29,843 bases of DNA from Halobacteriales archaeon QS_5_70_15 (GCA_003022005.1 PXRQ01000036.1:1-29843); one strand, 5' to 3'; shown: positions 1-7,215, counted from the first letter of the stretch. The notes: generated by a model not told the origin, from the letters alone. A program made the numbers and translations.

Positions 1-927
1 GAGTACTTCATGACGAAGTGCGTCCCGCCCAGCGACAACAAGTTCGCCGCGCTCCACGGCGCCATCTGGTCGGGCGGCTCGTTCGTCTACGTCCCCGAGG
101 ACGTGACCGTCGAGATGCCCATCCAGGCGTACTTCCGGATGAACTCCGAGGGGATGGGCCAGTTCGAGCACACGCTCATCATCGCCGAGGAGAACTCCGA
201 GGTCCACTACATCGAGGGCTGCTCGGCCCCGAAGTACAGCCACTTCAACCTCCACAGCGGGGGCGTCGAGGTGTTCGTCAAGGAGGGTGCCCACGTCCAG
301 TACTCGACGGTGCAGAACTGGTCGAAGAACACCTACAACCTGAACACCAAGCGCGCCATCGCCGAGAAGGACGCCACGATGGAGTGGATCTCGGGTAGTA
401 TGGGCTCGAAAGCCACGATGCTCTACCCCTCGACCATCCTCAAGGGCCCGGGCGCGACGGACAACCACATCACCATCGCGTTCGCGGGCGAGGGTCAGAA
501 CATCGACACCGGCGCGAAGGTCTACCACAACGCGCCGAACACGAAGTCGACCATCGAGTCCAAGTCCATCTCCAAGGACGGCGGCCGCACCAACTACCGC
601 GGCCTGGTCCACATCGCCGACGGCGCCGAGAACTCCAGCACGAGCGTGGAGTGTGACGCGCTGATGTTCGACAACGAGTCGACCAGCGACACGATGCCGT
701 ACATGGAGATCGAGGAGTCGAAGGTCGACGTCGCCCACGAGGCGACGGTGGGCAAGATCGGCGACGAGGACGTCTTCTACCTCCAGTCCCGCGGGCTGGA
801 CGACGACGACGCAAAGCAGATGATCGTCGCCGGGTTCATCGAGCCCATCACGGAGGAACTGCCGATCGAGTACGCGGTCGAACTCAACCGCCTCATCGAG
901 CTCGAGATGGAAGGGAGCCTCGGATGA
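1..927 (+). CDS. sufB: Fe-S cluster assembly protein SufB (5' end outside window)
   Basis: This is the C-terminal part of the SufB scaffold subunit of the SufBCD complex, which assembles Fe-S clusters in the cytoplasm. The reading frame is open from base 1, so the start lies before the window; about 308 residues of a protein usually near 470 residues are visible. The beta-helical core is recognisable. The short motif VECDALM places a Cys at visible residue 218, corresponding to the catalytic cluster-assembly Cys of bacterial SufB (Cys405 in E. coli). It is followed by the AHEATVGKIG segment and the LQSRG motif typical of SufB/SufD C-termini. The stop overlaps the sufD start by four bases (ATGA), so the two are translationally coupled. 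In haloarchaea sufC normally precedes sufB and would be just upstream. Identification is secure. Confidence 0.96.
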   Translation, partial: EYFMTKCVPPSDNKFAALHGAIWSGGSFVYVPEDVTVEMPIQAYFRMNSEGMGQFEHTLIIAEENSEVHYIEGCSAPKYSHFNLHSGGVEVFVKEGAHVQYSTVQNWSKNTYNLNTKRAIAEKDATMEWISGSMGSKATMLYPSTILKGPGATDNHITIAFAGEGQNIDTGAKVYHNAPNTKSTIESKSISKDGGRTNYRGLVHIADGAENSSTSVECDALMFDNESTSDTMPYMEIEESKVDVAHEATVGKIGDEDVFYLQSRGLDDDDAKQMIVAGFIEPITEELPIEYAVELNRLIELEMEGSLG

Positions 928-2144
928 GCACGGGACTACAGTCCATCATCAGCGAGGGCACGGTACGCGAGATAAGCGAGGCCCACGACGAGCCCGAGTG
1001 GCTGCTCCAGCGACGGCTCGACGCGCTGGCGGCGCTCGAGGACCTCGACTTCCCGGACGTCATCCGGACGCCCGGGCGCAAGTGGACGGACCTCGCGGAC
1101 CTGGAGTTCGAGTCGTTCGTCGACCCGCTCACCCAGGCCGAGGACAAGGAGTGGGAGGCCCCCGGCGGCATCGACGTCCTCCCGTTCCACGAGGCCGTCG
1201 CGAGCGAGGAGTCGCTCGTCCGCGATGCGTTCGGCAGCGTCGTCGACCCGGAGCGGAACTACCTGACCGCACTCTCGACGGCGCTGTTCACGACGGGAAC
1301 CGTCGTGTCCGTACCGGAGGGCGTTGACGCCGAGGACGTGACGATCCGCACGACGATGAACTCCCGGTCGCTGTTCAATTACACGCTGGTCGTCACCGGC
1401 CAGTCCGCCTCGGCGACCATCCTCGAGCGCCAGGAGACGGGCGAGCCCGTGGACGGTAACCGGTACTACTCGGGCGTCGTCGAGGTCGACGCCGGCGAGA
1501 ACAGCTTCGTCCAGTACGGTACCCTCCAGGACCTCTCGGAGGAGACGTACAACTACCAGCTCAAGCGCGCGACCGCGGACACGTACGCGACGGCGAACTT
1601 CATCGACGCGAACGTCGGGTCCCGCCTGACGAAGACCAGCGTCGAGGTGAGCCTCGGCGGCGACAGCTCGGAGACGAGGATCGTCGGGGCGTTCTACGGC
1701 CACGAGGACCAGCACTTCGATCTGAACTCGCGGGTCTGGCACAACGCCGAGCACACCACCGCCGACCTCGTCACCCGCGGCGTGGTCGACGACCACGCCC
1801 GGTCGGTGTACGAGGGGGTCCAGAACGTCGGCCGCGAGGCCTGGGACACCTCGAGCTACCAGCGCGAGAACACGCTGATGCTGAGCGACGAGTCGGAGGC
1901 CGACGCCTCCCCGAAGCTCATCATCAACAACCACGACACCGAGGCGAGCCACTCCGCGACGGTGGGACAGGTCGACCGGCAGGACCTGTTCTACATGACC
2001 TCCCGCGGCGTCGACGAACGGATCGCCCGGAACATGCTCGTCGAGGGGTTCTTCGTGCCCGTCCTCGAGGAGATCGAGGTCGGGGAGCTCCGCGAGGACT
2101 TCCGGGGCCGCGTCCGCGACCGGCTCGCCCAGCGGACCGCCTAG
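924..2144 (+). CDS. sufD: Fe-S cluster assembly protein SufD
   Basis: SufD partners SufB and the ATPase SufC in the Fe-S assembly complex. The 406-residue protein has the usual SufD layout: a variable helical N-terminus (about residues 1-90), a right-handed beta-helix core, and a helical C-terminal domain. His343 in SHSATVGQ matches the conserved functional His of SufD (His360 in E. coli), and FYMTSRG follows. It lacks the SufB catalytic Cys in the VECD position, which separates it from its paralogue upstream. The start codon ATG at 924 overlaps the sufB stop (ATGA). A ferritin-like protein and a metalloregulator follow about 370 bases downstream, so the locus is iron-themed. Confidence is high. 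Confidence 0.96.
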   Translation: MSTGLQSIISEGTVREISEAHDEPEWLLQRRLDALAALEDLDFPDVIRTPGRKWTDLADLEFESFVDPLTQAEDKEWEAPGGIDVLPFHEAVASEESLVRDAFGSVVDPERNYLTALSTALFTTGTVVSVPEGVDAEDVTIRTTMNSRSLFNYTLVVTGQSASATILERQETGEPVDGNRYYSGVVEVDAGENSFVQYGTLQDLSEETYNYQLKRATADTYATANFIDANVGSRLTKTSVEVSLGGDSSETRIVGAFYGHEDQHFDLNSRVWHNAEHTTADLVTRGVVDDHARSVYEGVQNVGREAWDTSSYQRENTLMLSDESEADASPKLIINNHDTEASHSATVGQVDRQDLFYMTSRGVDERIARNMLVEGFFVPVLEEIEVGELREDFRGRVRDRLAQRTA

Positions 2145-2211
2145 AGGGACCCCTTTACTGCGGGTTTCCGTTTCGCCTTCTACGCTTCCGAGTCGTCGCT
2201 CCGGGTGAACA

Positions 2212-2430
2212 CATCGGGTGGGACTGAAAGGGGCCGGCTTCTACGCGAACCCGGGCGACGCAAGGACCGTAGGGAGGTCGAAGGCCGACCGAGGACCGCA
2301 GCGAGCCCCGGGAGCGTAGAAGCCGGGGGCTTTCGAGCTGTTCCCGTTTCCAGCGATAGCAAGGACGGAGAACGGCTCGAAAGCCCCCGGACTTCGTCCA
2401 GCCGGCGGCCCCTTCCAGTCCCACCCGATG
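2212..2430. repeat. 219-bp three-armed palindromic intergenic element
   Basis: The ends are near-perfect inverted repeats. The left arm at 2212-2238 (beginning CATCGGGTGGGACTGAAAGG) pairs with the right arm at 2401-2430 (ending CCAGTCCCACCCGATG). Inside are two further hairpins: arm A, CTTCTACGC (2238-2246) with GCGTAGAAG (2314-2322), plus CCCGGG at 2250-2255 and 2307-2312 and a tip hairpin GGTCG/CGACC at 2276-2290; and arm B, a perfect 16-bp stem CCGGGGGCTTTCGAGC (2323-2338) with its complement at 2375-2390. Together they form a three-way junction. From memory only, the terminal word GTGGGACTGAAAGGGGC recurs in haloarchaeal intergenic regions, so this may be a member of a widespread repeat or a structured RNA. 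No convincing ORF or target duplication is present. Confidence 0.85.
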
Positions 2431-2482
2431 TTCCCCTTCGGAGACGCCATATCCGAACGGCAGTACGGGGAGCGACGGCACC

Positions 2483-2490
2483 ACTTAAGT
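2483..2490 (+). promoter_or_regulatory. TATA-like box of the ferritin-like/SirR operon
   Basis: ACTTAAGT is an 8-bp perfect palindrome centred about 28 bases before the ATG at 2514. That spacing predicts transcription starting at or next to 2514 rather than at the ferritin-like start at 2552. The palindrome could also be a regulator contact; this is inference. Confidence 0.5.
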
Positions 2491-2513
2491 CCGTGCGAAC
2501 CCCAGTACCGGGC

Positions 2514-2555
2514 ATGACCGACGCACCGCCCGCCGACCGTGGAGGGTACCGATGA
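2514..2555 (+). CDS. Possible 13-residue leader peptide
   Basis: The reading frame MTDAPPADRGGYR starts at ATG 2514, at the predicted leaderless transcript start, and ends at TGA 2553-2555. That stop overlaps the ATG of the ferritin-like gene (ATGA at 2552-2555), the same coupling used by the next gene pair. It is too short for composition to prove coding. Alternatives are a chance ATG in a 38-base untranslated leader, or a transcription start closer to 2552. The coupling geometry is what makes it worth listing. Confidence 0.4.
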   Translation: MTDAPPADRGGYR

Positions 2556-3031
2556 GCGTCTCCACGCCCGTCGGTTCGGACCACCAGCTCGCCCGGCTGC
2601 TCCAGATCGGGATCGTGCTGGAGGAGGTCGTCGAGGCCCGCGCGAACAAGCACCACGAAACCCTGGAGGAGGTCCCCGAGGACGTGGTCGACCTGCTGGA
2701 GGAGGCCGCCGAGGAGTCCGCCGAGCACCGCCGCCGGCTGGAGGACCTGATCGGGGAGCTCGAGGCCGACACCGTCGACTACGAGGAGATCGAGCGGCTC
2801 GTGGCCGCCCAGTACGAGGCCGACACGAACACCGACGGCGTGCTCTACGACCAGCTCGCCAGCGAGGAGACCGCGTACAAGTTCTACGACGACCTCATCG
2901 GCGCCATCGAGAACTCCGACGTCCGCTTCGGCATCGACCGCGACCGGCTCCTCTCCGTGCTCCGGGCGATCCGGGCCGACGAGGAGGCCGGCGTCGAGGA
3001 ACTCACCCGTCTGATGGAGGCACGCGGATGA
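2552..3031 (+). CDS. Ferritin-like (rubrerythrin-like) protein
   Basis: The 159-residue acidic protein is predicted to be almost entirely helical. It resembles a ferritin-like four-helix bundle: helix 1 about residues 12-40 with Glu24, Glu25, Glu28 and His34/His35; helix 2 about 43-72 with Glu54, Glu55, Glu58 and His59; helix 3 about 76-90; helix 4 about 97-121 with Glu105 and Glu106 in SEETAYKFYDDL. The Glu/His pattern is consistent with a di-iron site, but I cannot assign each ligand. Its ATG overlaps the stop of the putative leader peptide, and its own stop overlaps the start of the SirR-type regulator (ATGA). Next to suf genes and a DtxR-family regulator, an iron storage or redox role is a reasonable inference. 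There is no signal peptide. Confidence 0.7.
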   Translation: MSVSTPVGSDHQLARLLQIGIVLEEVVEARANKHHETLEEVPEDVVDLLEEAAEESAEHRRRLEDLIGELEADTVDYEEIERLVAAQYEADTNTDGVLYDQLASEETAYKFYDDLIGAIENSDVRFGIDRDRLLSVLRAIRADEEAGVEELTRLMEARG

Positions 3032-3477
3032 ACACGCAGAACCAGTACCTCAAAGCCATCTACCTGGTCCAGGAGCAGGACGACGGCTCCGCTTCGACCG
3101 GCCGGGTCGCGGACCTGCTCGACGTCTCGCCCGCCAGCGCCAACGAGATGATCGGCAAACTCGAGGAGCGCGGGCTCGCTGATCACGAGAAGTACGAGGG
3201 CGTCTCGCTCACCGACGACGGCATCGCCGAGGCCCGCGACGCCCTGCAGACCTACTGCATCATCGAGCGGTTCCTCATCGAGGTGCTCGAGGTCGAGGAG
3301 TTCCGCGGCGAGGCCCGCTCGCTCGAGACGGTCATCGACGCGACGGTCGCCGAGCGGCTCGACACCATCATCGACCGACCGCCCTCCTGCCCGGACTGCT
3401 TCGACGCCGACCACGACGTCTGCTCGCTGCTGCTCTCCGAACTCGACGTCGATCCCGTCTCAGAGGCCGCGGACTGA
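3028..3477 (+). CDS. SirR/DtxR-family metal-dependent transcriptional regulator
   Basis: This is a 149-residue protein with an N-terminal winged helix (about residues 5-65; helix-turn-helix around VADLLDVSPASANEMIGKL) followed by the DtxR-type dimerisation segment (CIIERFLIEVLEVEE, about 77-91). It should bind operator DNA in response to Fe(II) or Mn(II). The start chosen is ATG 3028, which overlaps the preceding stop (ATGA); the frame is open further upstream, but that stretch is antisense-like. There is no SH3-like third domain. The His residues expected in the canonical LEH ligand segment are absent (here SLETVID), while four Cys are present (77, 121, 124, 132), three of them in PPSCPDCF and following residues. 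Co-transcription with the ferritin-like gene suggests local autoregulation. Confidence 0.88.
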   Translation: MNTQNQYLKAIYLVQEQDDGSASTGRVADLLDVSPASANEMIGKLEERGLADHEKYEGVSLTDDGIAEARDALQTYCIIERFLIEVLEVEEFRGEARSLETVIDATVAERLDTIIDRPPSCPDCFDADHDVCSLLLSELDVDPVSEAAD

Positions 3478-3524
3478 TCCCTCTCGAAGTGTTGAAGTGG
3501 CGCCCTCCCGGTACGTCCGAACGG

Positions 3525-3633
3525 AGTCCCGTGGTGTAGTGGCCAATCATCTGAGCCTTTGGACGGGTCGTGGTGTTCGATCCCCGCGCCCGAGGGAAAG
3601 CTCAGGACGGCGGTTCGAATCCGCCCGGGACTA
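3525..3633 (+). tRNA. tRNA-Gln (anticodon TTG), intron-containing
   Basis: The acceptor arms AGTCCCG (3525-3531) and CGGGACT (3626-3632) pair perfectly, with discriminator A at 3633 and no encoded CCA. The D arm lies at 3534-3550 with TAGTGG in the loop. The anticodon stem is TGAGC (3552-3556) with GCTCA (3600-3604), giving loop C-T-TTG-G and anticodon TTG at 3559-3561. The T arm is GGCGG-TTCGAAT-CCGCC (3609-3625). An insertion after position 37 is an intron, as known for haloarchaeal tRNA-Gln(UUG). An AT-rich tract follows directly. Confidence 0.95.
3563..3598 (+). other. tRNA-Gln intron (about 36 nt)
   Basis: The boundaries are placed at the canonical archaeal position between nucleotides 37 and 38. 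The complementary words CGGG (3564-3567) and CCCG (3589-3592) could form the central helix of the bulge-helix-bulge recognised by the tRNA splicing endonuclease. I did not resolve the exact bulges, so each edge may be off by a base or two. Confidence 0.7.
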
Positions 3634-3654
3634 TATAAAATAAATTATATTTGG
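3632..3654 (+). terminator. AT-rich tract after tRNA-Gln
   Basis: Twenty-odd consecutive bases are almost all A or T (TATATAAAATAAATTATATT) in otherwise very GC-rich DNA, directly 3' of the tRNA. T-containing tracts terminate archaeal transcription, so a terminator for the tRNA is the simplest reading. A TATA function for the downstream gene is less likely, because that gene has its own box (CCTAATCC, about 3677-3684) at the leaderless distance. Confidence 0.5.
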
Positions 3655-3708
3655 TGCGTCCCCGGCGACCCGACAGACCTAATCCCCGCGCCGCTCACCC
3701 CTCGGCCA

Positions 3709-4782
3709 GTGCGCGTCCTGAACTACCTCGAACTGGAGGACCGGCTCGACCGCTCGGGCATCGGTACCTCGGCGGCCCACCAGCGCAAGGCGCTCGCGGA
3801 CGCGCCGGTGACCGTCCTGACTTCGCCGTGGCGCGGCGGGTCGCTCCCGGGTGCGGTCGGCCGTCGCGTCCGCGGGGATCCCTTCTTCGCCGACTGCGAC
3901 GTCGCCCACTGCAACGTCATCGGGCCCGGGAGCGTGGCGGTGGCGCGACACGCGAGACAGAACGGGATCCCGCTCGTCCTCCACGGTCACGTCACCGCGG
4001 AGGACTTCCGGGAGTCGTTCCGGTTCTCCTCGGAGGTGGCCCCGCTGCTCCGGCGCTACCTCCGGTGGTTCTACTCCCGGGCCGACCTCGTACTCTGTCC
4101 CTCCGAGTACGCCCGGTCGAACCTCGAGTCCTACCCCGTCGAGGCACCCATCCGGACGATCACCAACGGCGTCGATGCCGAGCGCCTGGAGGGATACGAG
4201 GACCGCCGTGAGGCGTACCGCGACCGGTACGACCTCTCGGGGATGGTCGTGTTCGCGGTGGGGAACGTCTTCGAGCGCAAGGGGCTGTCGACGTTCTGCG
4301 AACTCGCGCTCGCGACGGAGTACGACTTCGCGTGGTTCGGCCACTACGACACCGGGCCGCAGGCCTCGCCGACCGTGACGCGGTGGGTCGAGGACCCGCC
4401 GGAGAACGTGACGTTCACCGGCTGGGTCGACGACATCAGGGGGGCGTACGGCGCGGGGGACGTCTACCTGTTCCCGACGAAGGACGAGAACCAGGGTATC
4501 GCGGTCCTGGAGGCGATGGCCTGCGGCAAGGCGGTGGTGCTGAGCGACATCCCCGTCTTCAGGGAGTTCTTCGTCGACGGCGAGGACTGCCTGCTCTGTT
4601 CGTCGTTCGCGGAGTACCGCGACGCGCTTGACCGGCTCGCGGCCGACCCCGACCTCCGGGGGCGGCTGGGAGAGAACGCCCGCGAGACGGCAGCCGAACA
4701 CTCGCTGGATCGGGTCCGTGAGGGGCTGCTCGACGCCTACCGCGCGGTTTCGGACGCGGACGTGGAAGGGGCGTCGGGCTGA
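3709..4782 (+). CDS. GT4-family glycosyltransferase
   Basis: This is a 357-residue GT-B fold glycosyltransferase (family 4). The start is GTG 3709, beginning MRVLNYLELEDRLDRSG; CCTAATCC lies about 28 bases upstream, supporting leaderless initiation. The frame is open further upstream only because it runs through the tRNA. The C-terminal donor-binding domain carries the E-x7-E motif ENQGIAVLE (Glu260, Glu268), followed by the MACGKAVV loop. The N-terminal domain has the HGHVTAEDF segment and the SRADLVLCPSEYARS segment usual in GT4 enzymes. The acceptor and donor sugars cannot be told from sequence. A second GT4 gene follows 57 bases later on the same strand, so the pair probably act in sequence on one glycolipid or glycan. 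No membrane segment is present, so action at the inner face of the membrane is inferred. Confidence 0.9.
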   Translation: MRVLNYLELEDRLDRSGIGTSAAHQRKALADAPVTVLTSPWRGGSLPGAVGRRVRGDPFFADCDVAHCNVIGPGSVAVARHARQNGIPLVLHGHVTAEDFRESFRFSSEVAPLLRRYLRWFYSRADLVLCPSEYARSNLESYPVEAPIRTITNGVDAERLEGYEDRREAYRDRYDLSGMVVFAVGNVFERKGLSTFCELALATEYDFAWFGHYDTGPQASPTVTRWVEDPPENVTFTGWVDDIRGAYGAGDVYLFPTKDENQGIAVLEAMACGKAVVLSDIPVFREFFVDGEDCLLCSSFAEYRDALDRLAADPDLRGRLGENARETAAEHSLDRVREGLLDAYRAVSDADVEGASG

Positions 4783-4839
4783 GCGGTGCGGCCACCCGAG
4801 TCGCAACGGATTAGGCCGGTGCCGGGAAACCGGACGACG

Positions 4840-5955
4840 ATGCCGGCGCTCCCGACCGTCGCGGCGTTCACGGACACCTACCTCCCGACGGTCAACGGCG
4901 TCACGTACACGGTCCGGACGTGGCGGGACCGATGGGAGCGCCGCGGCGGCCGTATGGACGTCGTCTACCCCGGCTCGCCGGACTACGACCCCGGTTCCGG
5001 CGAGCACCCGACCCGCGGGTTCGCGTTCCCGTTCTACGACGGGTTCCGGATCGGCCTGCCGGGGATCCCGGACGCGACCGGGGACGCCGATGTCGTCCAC
5101 GCCCACACCCCGTTCCTGCTGGGCCTCTCGGCCCGGCGACTCGCCGGACGCCTCGACGCGTCGCTGGTCGCCTCGTATCACACCCCGACCGCGGAGTACG
5201 CCGACTACCTCGCCGACGGCCGGCTCGCGGACGTCGTCGAGCGGGCGGCGCTCCGCTACGAGCGGTGGTTCCTCGACGGGGCCGACGCCGTAGTGGTGCC
5301 GAGCGACCCCGCCCGCGAGCACCTCCGCGAGGTCGGCGTGAGCGCGACGATCAGGATCGTGCCGAACGGCGTGGACACGGAGTTCTTCGAGCCCGTCGGG
5401 GACGGGGGGTCCGGGGGGTTCCGCGAGCGGTACGACCTCGAGAGCCCCGTCGTCGGCTACACCGGCCGCCACGGCTTCGAGAAGGACCTCGGGGCGATAC
5501 TCGACGCGGTCGACGGGTTCGACGACGACCTGACGGTCGTCTTCGGCGGGGACGGCCCGGCGCGGGAGACCCTGGAGCGCCGCGCCGCGGAGGTGGACGC
5601 CGACGTCAGGTTCCTCGGCTTCCTCGACCGCGAGGAGCTCCCGGCGTTCTACTCCGCGCTCGACGCGTTCCTCTTTCCGAGTCCGGTCGAGACACAGGGC
5701 CTCGTCGCGCTGGAGGCCAACGCCTGCGGGACCCCCATCGTCGGCGTCGACGCGGGGGCGCTCGCTGACACGGTGATCGAGGGGGTCACCGGCTACCGGT
5801 TCGACCGCTGTGACGTCGAGGGGTTCCGGGAGGCCATCCGCCGGACCATCCGGGAGTCGGCGGCCCTTCGCGAGTCCTGTCTCGAGGGCCGGGAGTCGAC
5901 CTCCGTCGAACACGCGGTCGACCGGCTCGAAGCCGTCTACGACGACGTGGTCTGA
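4840..5955 (+). CDS. GT4-family glycosyltransferase
   Basis: This is a 371-residue GT4 enzyme. ATG 4840 (MPALPTVAAFTDTYLP) is chosen because GGATTAGG lies about 28 bases upstream and because TDTYLPTVNGV is the classic GT4 N-terminal motif; an in-frame ATG at 4786 would place the start upstream of the promoter. Other landmarks are VVHAHTPFLLG, SYHTPTAEY, VPNGVD near the domain hinge, and E-x7-E ETQGLVALE (Glu284, Glu292). It resembles the group containing PimA-like and diacylglycerol glucosyltransferases, hence a lipid-linked acceptor is plausible but unproven. It pairs with the preceding GT4 gene. The following 120 bases hold no gene and lead into a convergent minus-strand gene. Confidence 0.9.
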   Translation: MPALPTVAAFTDTYLPTVNGVTYTVRTWRDRWERRGGRMDVVYPGSPDYDPGSGEHPTRGFAFPFYDGFRIGLPGIPDATGDADVVHAHTPFLLGLSARRLAGRLDASLVASYHTPTAEYADYLADGRLADVVERAALRYERWFLDGADAVVVPSDPAREHLREVGVSATIRIVPNGVDTEFFEPVGDGGSGGFRERYDLESPVVGYTGRHGFEKDLGAILDAVDGFDDDLTVVFGGDGPARETLERRAAEVDADVRFLGFLDREELPAFYSALDAFLFPSPVETQGLVALEANACGTPIVGVDAGALADTVIEGVTGYRFDRCDVEGFREAIRRTIRESAALRESCLEGRESTSVEHAVDRLEAVYDDVV

Positions 5956-6079
5956 GGGCCGCGGGCTCCGTTCGTCCGGGCGGCCCCGGGTCGGCACGGA
6001 CCCGGCCGCACGCCTGCCGTCCCCGTCGCTGGAGCGCGAGCGGGGGTAAAAACAGTAGACCGGACGGGGGGTCGCGGAC

Positions 6080-6547
6080 TCAGTCCTCGAGCGCGTCGGC
6101 GATGCGTGCGACCTCGCGCCGGACGTCGTGGACCTCGTCCCGGATCTTCCGGACCTCGCGGACCAGTTCCTCGTTGTCGCTCCCCTCCTCGCCCCGGCCG
6201 CGGCCGCCGGGCTCGCCGCCCATCGCGCCGCCGGGACCGCCGCCGCCCATCATGCCGCCCATCATCTGCGCGAACGGGTTGCCGCCGCCCATGCCGCCGG
6301 GGCCGCCACCGCCGGGGCCGCCGCCCATGCCGGGCGGGCCGCCACCGCCCATCATCTCCTCCATGCGCTCGCGGGGGTCCTCGCCCTCGCCCTCGCCGTC
6401 CTCGCCCTCGCGCTCCTCGGCGCGCTGCTGTCGGATCTCCTCGACGCGCTCGCGGAACGACTTCCCCTCGCCGGCGTCCTCGCTCTCGCCGCCCTCGGCG
6501 CCTTCCTCCGCGTCCGGTGCGTTCTCCTCGGGTTCGTCGTCTGCCAT
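6080..6547 (-). CDS. Gly/Met-rich low-complexity acidic protein
   Basis: I do not recognise this 155-residue protein by function. It has three zones: an Asp/Glu-rich N-terminus with a charged helix (KSFRERVEEIRQQRAEERE, about residues 29-47); a central Gly/Met/Pro tract (about 65-118) with repeated MMGGGG, GGPGG and MGGG units and a single NPFAQMMGGMM stretch; and a C-terminal heptad-like helix (about 125-154, VREVRKIRDEVHDVRREVARI) likely to form a coiled coil. No signal peptide or membrane span is seen. The start ATG (6547) is the first in frame. It converges with the glycosyltransferase gene. Such Gly/Met tracts can be disordered or phase-separating, but no role can be assigned. Confidence 0.75.
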   Translation of the reverse strand: MADDEPEENAPDAEEGAEGGESEDAGEGKSFRERVEEIRQQRAEEREGEDGEGEGEDPRERMEEMMGGGGPPGMGGGPGGGGPGGMGGGNPFAQMMGGMMGGGGPGGAMGGEPGGRGRGEEGSDNEELVREVRKIRDEVHDVRREVARIADALED

Positions 6548-6653
6548 GGGAGCGCGTTCGGCTACCGACGGGAAAAACCCCCGGATACGGAACGAGCGGA
6601 TCGAGGGTCGACGGTTTCGGTGCCGGGCGTCGCCGTTCCGGTCACGGGGGCCG

Positions 6654-6733
6654 CTCGTACCGTCGTGCGTACCGGATTATCGTGCGCCCGGCCGGGACCG
6701 GCGATCGAGACGGACCACGCACGACCGTATCAG
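6654..6733 (-). repeat. Stop-anchored palindrome, copy 1 (full)
   Basis: On the minus strand the element starts CTGATACGGTCGTGCGT, and its TGA (6732-6730) is the stop codon of the 161-residue membrane protein. The distal arm on the plus strand reads CTCGTACCGTCGTGCGT. The centre contains CCCGGCCGGG. It is 80 bp long and one of four full copies in the window. Confidence 0.9.
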
Positions 6734-7215
6734 TCGGTCCGGCGAAGCAGGAGGCCGATACCGCCGAGGGCGGCCAGCAGCAGCGCGAGGTTGAACGCGG
6801 CGTTCACGACCGGCCGGAACTCCCTGGTCACCCAGACGGAGATGGCCCGCGAGACCCCGGTGTAGAAGCCGAACAGCGCGACCAGCGCCGTCACCGCGAG
6901 GACGGCCACCCCGGCCCACTTCAGGTAGTCGGCGGGGCCCTCCGCGCCGAGGCGACCGCCGTCGCCGCCCGTTCGCCCCGGTTCGTCCCCGCTCGACGTC
7001 TCGCCGCCCCTCCCCCGCCCGGTGCTCCCGGCCGACTCGTCGGCCCCGCTCGAACCCCCGGACCCGGTCGACCCGGACGCGGCGCTGTCGGTCGTGCTGA
7101 ACGTCTCTGCGGACTCCTCGTCGTCCGCCGCTCCTTCCCGCGCCCGGTCGTCGGATCCGCCCTCGATCCCGGAGCGGGGATCGGGCTCCGACTCGGGCGT
7201 CCCGCGGTCGCTCAC
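6730..7215 (-). CDS. Two-TM membrane protein with long disordered N-terminus
   Basis: This is a 161-residue protein of unknown function. GTG 7215 is chosen because it overlaps the stop of the upstream surface-protein gene by four bases (GTGA), so translation is probably coupled; a GTG three codons earlier is possible. Residues 1-95 are Ser/Gly/Asp/Glu-rich and look disordered. Two hydrophobic spans follow, about 100-121 (WAGVAVLAVTALVALFGFY) and about 137-157, ending in RRTD. The long tail would face the cytoplasm if both termini are inside. The stop codon lies within a palindromic repeat arm. Pairing with a PGF-CTERM protein suggests a shared envelope role, but this is inference. Confidence 0.8.
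   Translation of the reverse strand: MSDRGTPESEPDPRSGIEGGSDDRAREGAADDEESAETFSTTDSAASGSTGSGGSSGADESAGSTGRGRGGETSSGDEPGRTGGDGGRLGAEGPADYLKWAGVAVLAVTALVALFGFYTGVSRAISVWVTREFRPVVNAAFNLALLLAALGGIGLLLRRTD

Noticed and set aside
2212..2430. Reading the palindrome as an SRP RNA, RNase P RNA or CRISPR array
   Set aside because: None of the conserved SRP helix-8 or RNase P core sequences I know could be found, and there are no regularly spaced repeats with spacers.
2539..3030. 312-residue protein starting at 2539 and ending with the SirR regulator
   Set aside because: The upstream part is an off-frame shadow of the ferritin-like gene; the regulator starts at ATG 3028, coupled to the ferritin-like stop.
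3525..3655. tRNA-Gln 3' end plus AT-rich tract as an integrative-element attachment site
   Set aside because: No integrase gene or duplicated tRNA 3' fragment was seen nearby; the glycosyltransferases that follow look chromosomal. The AT tract is better explained as a terminator.
3679..5997. Long minus-strand frame across the two glycosyltransferase genes
   Set aside because: It is the antisense shadow of two well-supported genes in high-GC DNA, with low-complexity Arg/Val/Glu content.
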